Assembly: GCA_947625445.1 (NCBI GenBank)
Contig: CANQOM010000025.1
Coordinates: 1-14,178 of the forward strand
Direction of reading: 5' to 3'
Length of the DNA stretch: 14,178 nucleotides
Source of the DNA: Candidatus Gastranaerophilales bacterium
GTDB taxonomy: Bacteria > Cyanobacteriota > Vampirovibrionia > Gastranaerophilales > Gastranaerophilaceae
The notes under the pieces were generated by a model. That model was not told where the DNA came from. It worked only from the letters and a program-made list of their open reading frames with translations, and made no database searches. Shown here piece after piece: positions 7,820-14,178 of the stretch. A program made the position numbers and the translations under genes. How positions within the stretch are numbered: position 1 is the first letter of the stretch; each line of letters begins with the position of its first letter.

Positions 7820-9082
7820 TTAGTTAGGAATACATAAATCTTGAGTTAATTCTAACCAAACCCAATCGCCGTCATTAGCTTTGTAAGTTCTACCTTTAGT
7901 AGTTAAACCTGTTAATAAACCAACACCGGCACCAACAGGAGTACCAATAGCTACACCTTCACCATAGTGACGATGACCATGATGTTTTTCAGCACCAGCT
8001 GCAACACCAATACCACCACCGACTAAAGCACCACCAACTGTATATCCGAGAGGTTTTGCCCATCTGTTTTCTGTTAATACACCATTGTGGTTAATTACTT
8101 CTGCTTTGAACGGAACACAAACGCCTGATGGAAGTGTCATTGATTCAAATTCTACAGTAACTTTATCATTTTTATTCCACCATTTTTTAGGTTCTATAGA
8201 TGTAATTTTTGCATTCATAGTTGTTTCTGCAGGAATTACTAAAGTACCTTCTTCTGTATAGATGTCTTTTTTAGCAGTAAATGTAACTGTGTCACCTACT
8301 TGTGCATCTTTAGAAGAGAAGTATGTATAAAAGTAACCTTTAATGATGTTTTTTGCTAAAACAATTTTTCTTGTATTTGTAATTTGAACTTCATTAACTT
8401 CTGCTTTTTTTGTTTCATTTAAGTGTTCAGTAGCTAATAAAGTTTCTTTACTTACATATTGTTCTTTAACTGCACTGATTGATTGTTTTAATTTGTATAA
8501 TAAAACTGCTGCTTCAGCTCTGTTTAAGTTTTTGTTAGGAAGTAATTCATCAGCATCAGGGTAGTTAACATAAATACCTAAATCAATTGTTTTTGCGAAT
8601 TGATGTGTACCCCAAGCAGGAATTTCATTTTTATCTTTAAAAGGATTTAAAGATTTTACGTTACCTTTATAATCTTTTGTAATATGGCTTATTACAGAAG
8701 CTGCTTCTGTTTTTGTCATGATTCTGTCAGGTTTGAATGTTCCGTCATTGTATCCGTAAATTAAACCTAACTTTGAAGATAACAAAATATCACCATAATC
8801 TGCTCTTGAAGAAACAACATCTGAGAAAGGATTTGAGTCAGATAAAGTTGTTGTTCTATGACCTAAAGTTCTTAATAAAGCAGAGTTAAAATCAGATCTT
8901 GAAACATCTTTAGTTGGTAAAAATGCTTTACCTTCTAAAGGTAAAATACCATCGTTAACAACTGCAGTTATTTCTTTGTTTGCCCAGTAATCAGCCGGTA
9001 CATCACTGTATACATCAGCGTTAGCTGCATTATAAGCAGTCATCATGAAAAATACAGCGAACATAGCTAAAATCTTTTTCAT
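7820..9082 (-). CDS. Secreted SLH-domain envelope protein with glycine-zipper C-terminus
   Basis: 420 aa from the ATG at 9082, chosen because GGAG lies 6 nt upstream and the product then starts with a clean Sec signal peptide (MKKILAMFAVFFMM, likely cut after 'NAANA', about residue 22). Longer in-frame starts at 9094 (ATG) and 9154 (TTG) lack support. Three S-layer-homology modules follow at about 23-75 ('DVYSDVPADYWANKEI'), 84-138 ('NPFSDV..YGDI..GLIYGYNDGTFKPD') and 146-199. SLH modules anchor proteins to peptidoglycan-linked polymer. Residues 238-335 form a beta-rich domain ('GDTVTFTAKKDIY', 'GTLVIPAETTM') recalling TrbI/VirB10-like or outer-membrane-associated barrels. Residues 345-394 hold two Gly-rich zipper segments flanking a His cluster (HHGHRHYGEG). 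Likely links wall and outer layer; exact role unknown. It has a strong promoter and its own terminator, so it is monocistronic. Confidence 0.85.
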   Translation of the reverse strand: MKKILAMFAVFFMMTAYNAANADVYSDVPADYWANKEITAVVNDGILPLEGKAFLPTKDVSRSDFNSALLRTLGHRTTTLSDSNPFSDVVSSRADYGDILLSSKLGLIYGYNDGTFKPDRIMTKTEAASVISHITKDYKGNVKSLNPFKDKNEIPAWGTHQFAKTIDLGIYVNYPDADELLPNKNLNRAEAAVLLYKLKQSISAVKEQYVSKETLLATEHLNETKKAEVNEVQITNTRKIVLAKNIIKGYFYTYFSSKDAQVGDTVTFTAKKDIYTEEGTLVIPAETTMNAKITSIEPKKWWNKNDKVTVEFESMTLPSGVCVPFKAEVINHNGVLTENRWAKPLGYTVGGALVGGGIGVAAGAEKHHGHRHYGEGVAIGTPVGAGVGLLTGLTTKGRTYKANDGDWVWLELTQDLCIPN

Positions 9083-9104
9083 TTTTTTCTCCATTTTTTG
9101 TGTA

Positions 9105-9121
9105 GTACAAAATATTTGTAC
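9105..9121. promoter_or_regulatory. 17-bp palindrome at the predicted transcription start of the SLH gene
   Basis: GTACAAA-ATA-TTTGTAC is a perfect 7-bp inverted repeat placed just downstream of the -10 box. It could be a repressor operator covering the start site, or a small hairpin in the mRNA leader. No binding protein can be assigned. Confidence 0.4.
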
Positions 9122-9125
9122 AAAA

Positions 9126-9154
9126 ATTATATAATAATATATTTTTTTTTGCAA
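9126..9154 (-). promoter_or_regulatory. Strong sigma-70-type promoter of the SLH-protein gene
   Basis: On the minus strand TTGCAA (9149-9154) and a perfect TATAAT (9126-9131) are separated by exactly 17 bp. The predicted start near 9119 gives a leader of about 37 nt to the ATG. Seven bases of the spacer belong to a nine-A run (9142-9150), so slippage there would change spacer length. Confidence 0.68.
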
Positions 9155-9191
9155 ATTTTATTAAAATTATAGAAAAAATTTATTTTTATAT

Positions 9192-9197
9192 TATAAT
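9192..9197 (+). promoter_or_regulatory. -10 element of the tRNA-Lys promoter
   Basis: A perfect TATAAT ends 13 nt before the tRNA, the expected position for a tRNA promoter. No good -35 is visible 16-18 bp upstream, so only the -10 is listed. Confidence 0.4.
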
Positions 9198-9210
9198 CAA
9201 AAATGTAATC

Positions 9211-9283
<73 letters not shown>

Positions 9284-9298
9284 TTTTTTCTAAAAATG

Positions 9299-9307
9299 TG
9301 ATATTAT
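9299..9307 (+). promoter_or_regulatory. Extended -10 promoter abutting the HhH gene start (possible leaderless mRNA)
   Basis: TG-A-TATTAT fits an extended -10 (TGnTATAAT). The first transcribed base would fall at or next to the ATG at 9315. The ATG has no Shine-Dalgarno upstream. Readthrough from the tRNA is the alternative. Confidence 0.35.
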
Positions 9308-9314
9308 ACTCATT

Positions 9315-9707
9315 ATGAATATTTTGATTTTTATATATATCTTTTTTATAACTGTTAGTTTGATTTGGCAAAATTATTTTTGGTTTATATTACTCATTGT
9401 TTTATTTGTTTTAAATATTCTATTTTTAATGTATAGAAAAAAACAATTGATAAAAGATTGTTCTTTTAAAATAAAGAGTGCTCAAAATAATTTAATGAGA
9501 AATAAACCCGTAGAACCTTTTATTAAAATTAATTCTGCTCCATGGTATATTGTTGACTTAATTCCCGGTATTTCTCCTGCAGTAGCCAAAAAAGTTGCTA
9601 ATTATACAAGGAAAAATGGCAGGTTTAATAACTTTGTTGAATTTGCAAATTTTACCGGTCTTGACCTTCAATTTTACTCTTTAACCAAAAATATTTTGAT
9701 TTATTAA
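9315..9707 (+). CDS. Small membrane-anchored helix-hairpin-helix protein (ComEA-like domain)
   Basis: 130 aa. Residues 3-40 are almost wholly hydrophobic and form one long or two short membrane helices with 'YRKKQ' on the far side. A polar linker (about 41-68) leads to a helix-hairpin-helix domain at about 70-128. The sequence 'INSAPWYIVDLIPGISPAVA' with the hairpin 'IPGIS' and a second hairpin 'FTGL' matches the tandem HhH of ComEA and related non-sequence-specific DNA-binding proteins. ComEA itself is a membrane-tethered DNA receptor for uptake; this protein is of similar build but no other competence gene is nearby, so the role is open. No Shine-Dalgarno precedes the ATG. It lies 31 nt after the tRNA and 98 nt before the giant gene. 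Confidence 0.72.
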   Translation: MNILIFIYIFFITVSLIWQNYFWFILLIVLFVLNILFLMYRKKQLIKDCSFKIKSAQNNLMRNKPVEPFIKINSAPWYIVDLIPGISPAVAKKVANYTRKNGRFNNFVEFANFTGLDLQFYSLTKNILIY

Positions 9708-9805
9708 TTTTTGTAAAATTTTATTAGATTCAAAATTTTTATTATAAAGTTTTCTAGAAAAATGCCGATAAACTTCATGGTTAAATTATTGTGAAGGAAA
9801 AAAGA

Positions 9806-12800
9806 ATGTTTTTTGACTATGATAAGTTACGTTTTGGACAATACAAAGACTTTAAAAATTTAATAGATAACAAAGAACTGAAAAAACAAGCTGAAACTTC
9901 TTCTGAATTAACTTCTTTGACAAATTCAGATGCTGAAAGCCTTTCTACATCAGAATATTTAACTAATGGCAATTCTATATGGGGGGGGGTAAATTCATTA
10001 AATAATGTTGAAAATGATGAATTTACACAAGAAGATTTTGATGAATATTTAAAATTATACAATAATATACAACAAATATTACCAGATGATGATTATACGG
10101 AAGTAAAAAAATTATTCGGGAATATTTTTAGTGGTAATAATGAAAAAATTACTGATAATAATGAAATAGACGACAATAATGAAGAAAATAAAGAAATAAA
10201 AGTTGCACATTCTAAAAGTGATATAAAGAAACTTTTAAATGGGATGGGTAATAATAAAAAGAAAGCATTACTTGAAAAGTTTGGCGGTATAGATAAGATT
10301 GATTCAATTACTGTTTCAAATAGCGGTACTTTAAAAATAAAATCTGCTTCAAATTCTGCCGTTGTTTATCCTTCAGGTAATTATAAATTTACATATGAAA
10401 CTCCGGATGAAACCGGAACTCAATTTTTTGATTCTGATAACAGAATTTTAAGTAATAATTTTGTATCTCATAAAAATAATGATTCTTCTGTTTCGGAGAA
10501 TTATACATATTATGATGATAACAGTTATTCTGTATCTATAACTGATTCATCAAAACCTGAAGAACAAATTAATGTGATATGTACTCCTGAAAATAATGTT
10601 GAAACAATGGTAACACAAGATATATCAACAGGGGAAACAACTATTAATTACAATATGCCTCCTTCTAATATGGGTTCTTGTTCTCCCGTTTCAGTAAATC
10701 CTTGTGATAATTCTAGTTTAAGCAGTCAATTAGATTCTTTAGTTCAAGAAAGAGATACCGTTCAAAATGATTTAAATACTCAACAAAGTGAATATCAAAC
10801 TACAGAAAATCAGAAAAATACTGAATTAAGTTCAATAGATTCAGAAATATCATCAGGAGAAGGCGAGTTGTCAGGTGCAACCAGTGACATGAATGCTAAA
10901 CAGGGTGAAGTTACAACTTGTCAAGGTGAAGTGGATAGTGCCACGGCACAAGCAGATAGTGCACAAGCTGAGGCTGATAGTAAAAATGCGGAATTGGAAA
11001 CTGCAACACAAGCAACTGACCAAGCACAACAAGCTTCAGATACTGCGGCACAGGAAAATCAACAAGCGGCTCAACAACAACAAAGTGCACAATCAGAAAC
11101 CGATACTGCACAAAATAATCTTAATACTGCGGTAAATAATACAAATAATGCGCAATCTACAGCTGATACAACAAGTGCAAATCTTTCTAATGCTGAAGCT
11201 GCTACAGAAACGGCATTTAATGTTAGAAATCAATGTCAATCTGAAGTTGATAGTGCTCAGGCTGAATATAATAATGCACAAGCTGCATCTAGTTCTGAAA
11301 AAAGTATAATAGATAAAATAAAAGGTTTAATTTCTTCTTTATTTAATAAATTACAAGCTGCGCTATCAAAATTAAGCGAAGCAGACAGAGAAGCTCAACA
11401 GAAAGAACGTGAAGAAGAACATGCAAGATCTGTTGATGAAGAAGCTCAAAATGCTCTTGAACAAAGAAAAACAGAACAAGATAATGCTCAAACTGTATTA
11501 GATGCATCACAAGTGGTATTACAAAGAGCTATAGATGAAAAATCAGTATCTGACCAAGAATATGCAGATGCTCTGCTTGATTTGGCTGATGCTATGTCAG
11601 AACAAGACGCTGCTTCGGGTGAATATCAAAGTGCACTTCAGGAATTTATGACTGTCAATAATTATAAAGTTGATGCTGAAGGTAATTTAACAAATGCACA
11701 AGGCGAACTTGTATCTTGCCAAACCATAGTTACTCAATTGGAATCTATGGTACAAGGATTACATAGCAATAGAACGCAGACAGAAACGTCTTATGATAAT
11801 ACTCTTAATACAACAATGCAAGTTATTCAAGGTGACGAATCTCAAATTCAAAATTTAAATAATCAAATAAGTGAATTGCAGACCCAGATTGAAGCTGAAA
11901 ATAAAAAAATTGCTATGGAAGAACAAATGGTTGCAACACTTACTGCAGAAAAAGGTGAAATTAATGCCGCAGAACAATCAGCAGGAATTTGGGATAATGT
12001 AGTATCTTTCTTCGGTCAGGGTAATGCTAAAGATAAAAAAGAATTTGCAACCAAACAAGAAAAACTTGAAGCTGCTTTAAAATCAAATGATACTAAAGCT
12101 ATCGAAGAAGCTTATAAAGCTATATATGGAGATAAAGAAGTTTTAGTTGATGATATAGGTAGAGTAGTTGAAACGTTCCCTTCAGAATTAACGGAAGAAG
12201 AACAAAAGAAATGTAAAACTGTTAAAGTTAGTGAATTATCTGGGATTCAATTAAGCACTTATGTTGATTCAGAATCAAAGAAAGCAAGTGAATCTTCGAA
12301 ATTAATTAATAGTATATCTTCAGGTGCATTTACGATTAATGGTAAAACTGTTTCTGAAGAAGATTTAAATGCTGCAATGTTGGCACAAGCAGAGCAAGTA
12401 GTTAAAGATATGGAAGATGCAGTTAAACACCAAGGTATAATTAGCCAAGGATTAGGAAAGGTAAATAACTTGTTTGGTATTGGTACTTCTGAAACAGAAG
12501 CCAGAGCAGAAGTTGACCATTATAAAAATATGGTTAATAAACTTAAAAATTGTAGTGACCCAACACAATATGCAGCTCTTTATAAAGAAATTACCGGTTC
12601 TAATTTTGATGCAAATTCAATGGTAAGTCTGCTTGCTTATAATCAAATGAATAGTAGTAACTCATCAAATACTTCAAAACCTGCTTCAAGTTCTCAAAAT
12701 GTTACGGGACAACACGATTTAACAGATGTTGTTACAGAAGTTGTCAATGATGTTAATTCAAATGGAAATGGAGATAAAGACTTACTATCTGTAACTAAAG

Positions 12801-14178
12801 ACTCAAAAGCCGCAGAAAAAATTGAAGATTATAAGGCTACACAAGATACTGCAAAAACTGTTGCGATAGCAGCTGCTTCTGCAGTAATAGCTACTGTTGC
12901 AGTTGCGGCAACTCCGTTTACAGGCGGTGCATCATTGGCATTGGCTTTTGTAGTTGGCGGAGTAGCTGGCGTGGCTTTAAATGCAACAGATAGTATATAT
13001 GATAGTGATGGTGATAATACTTTAGATTTTAACTATACTTGGAAAGATGCAGCAGTTGACTTTGTTGTAAATGGTGTAGGAGCAATGTCTAACGGAATTG
13101 GCGAAGCTGCAGGTACTGCAGTTGCAAAAAGCATCGGATCTAGTGCAGCTAAAAATGCGGTTACTACTACATTTAAAGAAGCTGCTAAAAAGACTATGAT
13201 AAATGTAGGTTCAAAACTTGCTGGTGCTGCCGTTGATGGTTATGTAGATGGTGCTATTTCTTCCGGTGCTGATTATATATTAAATACTGCACTTGATGAA
13301 AATAAAGAATTTTCAATGGGAGATTTAATAACTACAACCGGACGAGGCGGCTTGACAGGCATGGTACTTAATACAGGTTTTTCAGGCGCAGGCATGATGG
13401 TAAAAGGTGGAGCTAACACGGTTAAATCCTTGAGCTTATCTTCTGATATTAACAAGGCTTTAAGAGAAGGTTCAAGCGGAAATGCTCTTGCTGATATTAT
13501 TGCACCTAAACTTGATTCTTCTTTAATTAATAACGGCGAAGTTAATAAATTTGCAGTAAACCAAATTATGAAAAATGCCAATGATTCTTTAAATGCATTG
13601 AAAAAAGCAGGTCTTTCTGATGTTGGAGCAAAAAGCGTTTTAAATAATGTTTCTTTGGATAACATGGCTGATTTGCCTAAAGCAATTGATGCTATTTCTA
13701 AAAATGCAAAATATTTAGACCTTGATACAGAAAAATTATTTTCATCACCTGAAGCATCTTCTGAATTTTTAAGTAAATTAGATAATATTTCAGTAGACCC
13801 AAAAACAGGTGATTTAACAAATATTACATTTAAAAATGCTGAAAATAGTAATTTAGATTTCAAATTTAATAAAAAGGGTGATTTTGATTATGCTATAAAA
13901 ACAAATCCTGATGGTTCTCAGGTTAAATTAGAATATGCACAAGACGGTACTCCTGTATATAGTAATATAAAAAATGCAGATTCAAATTTATTATATTTAG
14001 ATTCTGCTGATGATGCTATAGATGTGGATTTTAGAGAAGTTGATGATATAGTAGCTGATAGTGCAGTTAAAAATGTTGCAGATAATGCTGATGATGTTGT
14101 AAATGTCAAAGGAGTAAAAGCTGACGATATAGCACAAAATGCTGATAATGCAGCGAATGTCAAAGGAGTAAAAGCTGA
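9806..14178 (+). CDS. Giant coiled-coil/hydrophobic-hairpin protein of unknown function, 3'-truncated by window edge
   Basis: Open without a stop from ATG 9806 (AAGGA, 7 nt upstream) to the window end: at least 1457 residues. No signal peptide. Residues 59-62 (W-G-G-V) are encoded across a G9 run. Residues about 30-300 are acidic, Asn/Ser-rich, with a small beta-rich part around 165-260. About 305-495 is a Q/A/N/T/S-rich coiled coil with recurring 'CQ..VDSAQAE' phrases. A basic amphipathic helix (about 500-515) and further coiled coil (to about 720) follow. Residues about 1019-1058 form an Ala/Gly/Val hydrophobic hairpin ('PFTGGASLALAFVVGGVAG'), then 'DSDGDN', then Gly/Ala-rich helices to about 1200. 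At the edge an 18-residue repeat begins. The layout recalls polymorphic toxins before their toxin tip, or type III translocator hairpins; both are inference. I do not recognise the family. Confidence 0.85.
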   Translation, partial: MFFDYDKLRFGQYKDFKNLIDNKELKKQAETSSELTSLTNSDAESLSTSEYLTNGNSIWGGVNSLNNVENDEFTQEDFDEYLKLYNNIQQILPDDDYTEVKKLFGNIFSGNNEKITDNNEIDDNNEENKEIKVAHSKSDIKKLLNGMGNNKKKALLEKFGGIDKIDSITVSNSGTLKIKSASNSAVVYPSGNYKFTYETPDETGTQFFDSDNRILSNNFVSHKNNDSSVSENYTYYDDNSYSVSITDSSKPEEQINVICTPENNVETMVTQDISTGETTINYNMPPSNMGSCSPVSVNPCDNSSLSSQLDSLVQERDTVQNDLNTQQSEYQTTENQKNTELSSIDSEISSGEGELSGATSDMNAKQGEVTTCQGEVDSATAQADSAQAEADSKNAELETATQATDQAQQASDTAAQENQQAAQQQQSAQSETDTAQNNLNTAVNNTNNAQSTADTTSANLSNAEAATETAFNVRNQCQSEVDSAQAEYNNAQAASSSEKSIIDKIKGLISSLFNKLQAALSKLSEADREAQQKEREEEHARSVDEEAQNALEQRKTEQDNAQTVLDASQVVLQRAIDEKSVSDQEYADALLDLADAMSEQDAASGEYQSALQEFMTVNNYKVDAEGNLTNAQGELVSCQTIVTQLESMVQGLHSNRTQTETSYDNTLNTTMQVIQGDESQIQNLNNQISELQTQIEAENKKIAMEEQMVATLTAEKGEINAAEQSAGIWDNVVSFFGQGNAKDKKEFATKQEKLEAALKSNDTKAIEEAYKAIYGDKEVLVDDIGRVVETFPSELTEEEQKKCKTVKVSELSGIQLSTYVDSESKKASESSKLINSISSGAFTINGKTVSEEDLNAAMLAQAEQVVKDMEDAVKHQGIISQGLGKVNNLFGIGTSETEARAEVDHYKNMVNKLKNCSDPTQYAALYKEITGSNFDANSMVSLLAYNQMNSSNSSNTSKPASSSQNVTGQHDLTDVVTEVVNDVNSNGNGDKDLLSVTKDSKAAEKIEDYKATQDTAKTVAIAAASAVIATVAVAATPFTGGASLALAFVVGGVAGVALNATDSIYDSDGDNTLDFNYTWKDAAVDFVVNGVGAMSNGIGEAAGTAVAKSIGSSAAKNAVTTTFKEAAKKTMINVGSKLAGAAVDGYVDGAISSGADYILNTALDENKEFSMGDLITTTGRGGLTGMVLNTGFSGAGMMVKGGANTVKSLSLSSDINKALREGSSGNALADIIAPKLDSSLINNGEVNKFAVNQIMKNANDSLNALKKAGLSDVGAKSVLNNVSLDNMADLPKAIDAISKNAKYLDLDTEKLFSSPEASSEFLSKLDNISVDPKTGDLTNITFKNAENSNLDFKFNKKGDFDYAIKTNPDGSQVKLEYAQDGTPVYSNIKNADSNLLYLDSADDAIDVDFREVDDIVADSAVKNVADNADDVVNVKGVKADDIAQNADNAANVKGVKA
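9981..9989 (+). repeat. In-frame G9 homopolymer, candidate phase-variation tract
   Basis: Nine consecutive G's in strongly AT-rich DNA, 175 bp into the giant gene. In the sequenced length the frame is open. With eight G's the codons read TGG GGG GGG TAA, an immediate stop. With ten G's they read ... GGT AAA TTC ATT AAA TAA, a stop five codons later. This is the arrangement of slipped-strand contingency loci. Confidence 0.7.
14102..14178 (+). repeat. Start of a 54-bp (18-residue) tandem repeat in the giant gene
   Basis: The 23-base segment from 14102 recurs exactly at 14156, a 54-bp period, giving peptide units that begin 'NVKGVKADDIAQNAD'. The residues just before (near 14070-14101, 'NVADNADDVV') look like a decayed unit. 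The second copy is cut by the window edge, so copy number is unknown. Confidence 0.75.

Noticed and set aside
11060..11110. CAA-repeat (poly-Gln) as a microsatellite switch
   Set aside because: Trinucleotide units keep the frame, the run is short and interrupted, so it cannot act as an on/off switch.
10893..11281. Short frames on both strands in the coiled-coil region of the giant gene
   Set aside because: They are artefacts of the repetitive CAA/GCA-rich codons; the long frame is continuous and has a good ribosome-binding site.
13273..14163. Minus-strand frames opposite the 3' part of the giant gene
   Set aside because: Low-complexity Ser/Phe/Ala products typical of antisense to Ala/Lys/Asp-rich coding sequence.

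Overview
This window is AT-rich, low-GC bacterial chromosome. No phage, insertion sequence or CRISPR signature is visible. The best guess for the host is an anaerobic, fermentative bacterium of the Gastranaerophilales/Vampirovibrionia (Melainabacteria) type. The reasons are: AdhE linked to a Rex redox repressor; a secreted triple-SLH protein with a glycine zipper; a bS21 ribosomal protein; and a divergent protein whose N-terminus ends in an 'INFKS' patch of a kind I associate with that clade. This is inference from gene content and style. A low-GC Firmicute is the main alternative.

Layout. 1-1101 (+) is the 3' part of a GH77 4-alpha-glucanotransferase. It converges, through a strong shared hairpin terminator, on a minus-strand tandem cytidine-deaminase-fold protein (1227-2435). 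A 124-136 bp divergent intergene leads to adhE (2572-5262, +). adhE is followed by an intrinsic terminator and the Rex-family redox repressor gene (5319-5948, +). rex overlaps tail-to-tail by 6 bp with a minus-strand GT39-like membrane glycosyltransferase (5943-7451). Upstream of that on the minus strand are rpsU (7506-7679, too short for most ORF callers) and an SLH/glycine-zipper envelope protein (7820-9082). Both have recognisable promoters and terminators. A tRNA-Lys(CTT) at 9211-9283 opens the plus-strand right part. It is followed by a small membrane-anchored helix-hairpin-helix protein (9315-9707) and then a giant open reading frame (9806 to beyond 14178, at least 1457 residues), which fills the rest of the window and has no stop inside it.

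How the genes fit together. GH77 (alpha-glucan turnover), AdhE (acetyl-CoA to ethanol with NADH reoxidation) and Rex (NADH/NAD+ sensing) form a coherent fermentative-metabolism block. The GT39-like enzyme and the SLH protein are envelope functions. rpsU and the tRNA are housekeeping genes.

The most striking item is the giant gene. It encodes a long Q/A/N/T-rich coiled coil, then an Ala/Gly-rich hydrophobic hairpin, then a repeat region just starting at the window edge. It carries an in-frame G9 homopolymer at codons 59-62. Loss or gain of one G would cause termination within five codons. In such AT-rich DNA this looks like a phase-variation switch. No gene-free stretch longer than 300 bases exists in the window; the intergenic pieces hold the terminators and promoters listed.
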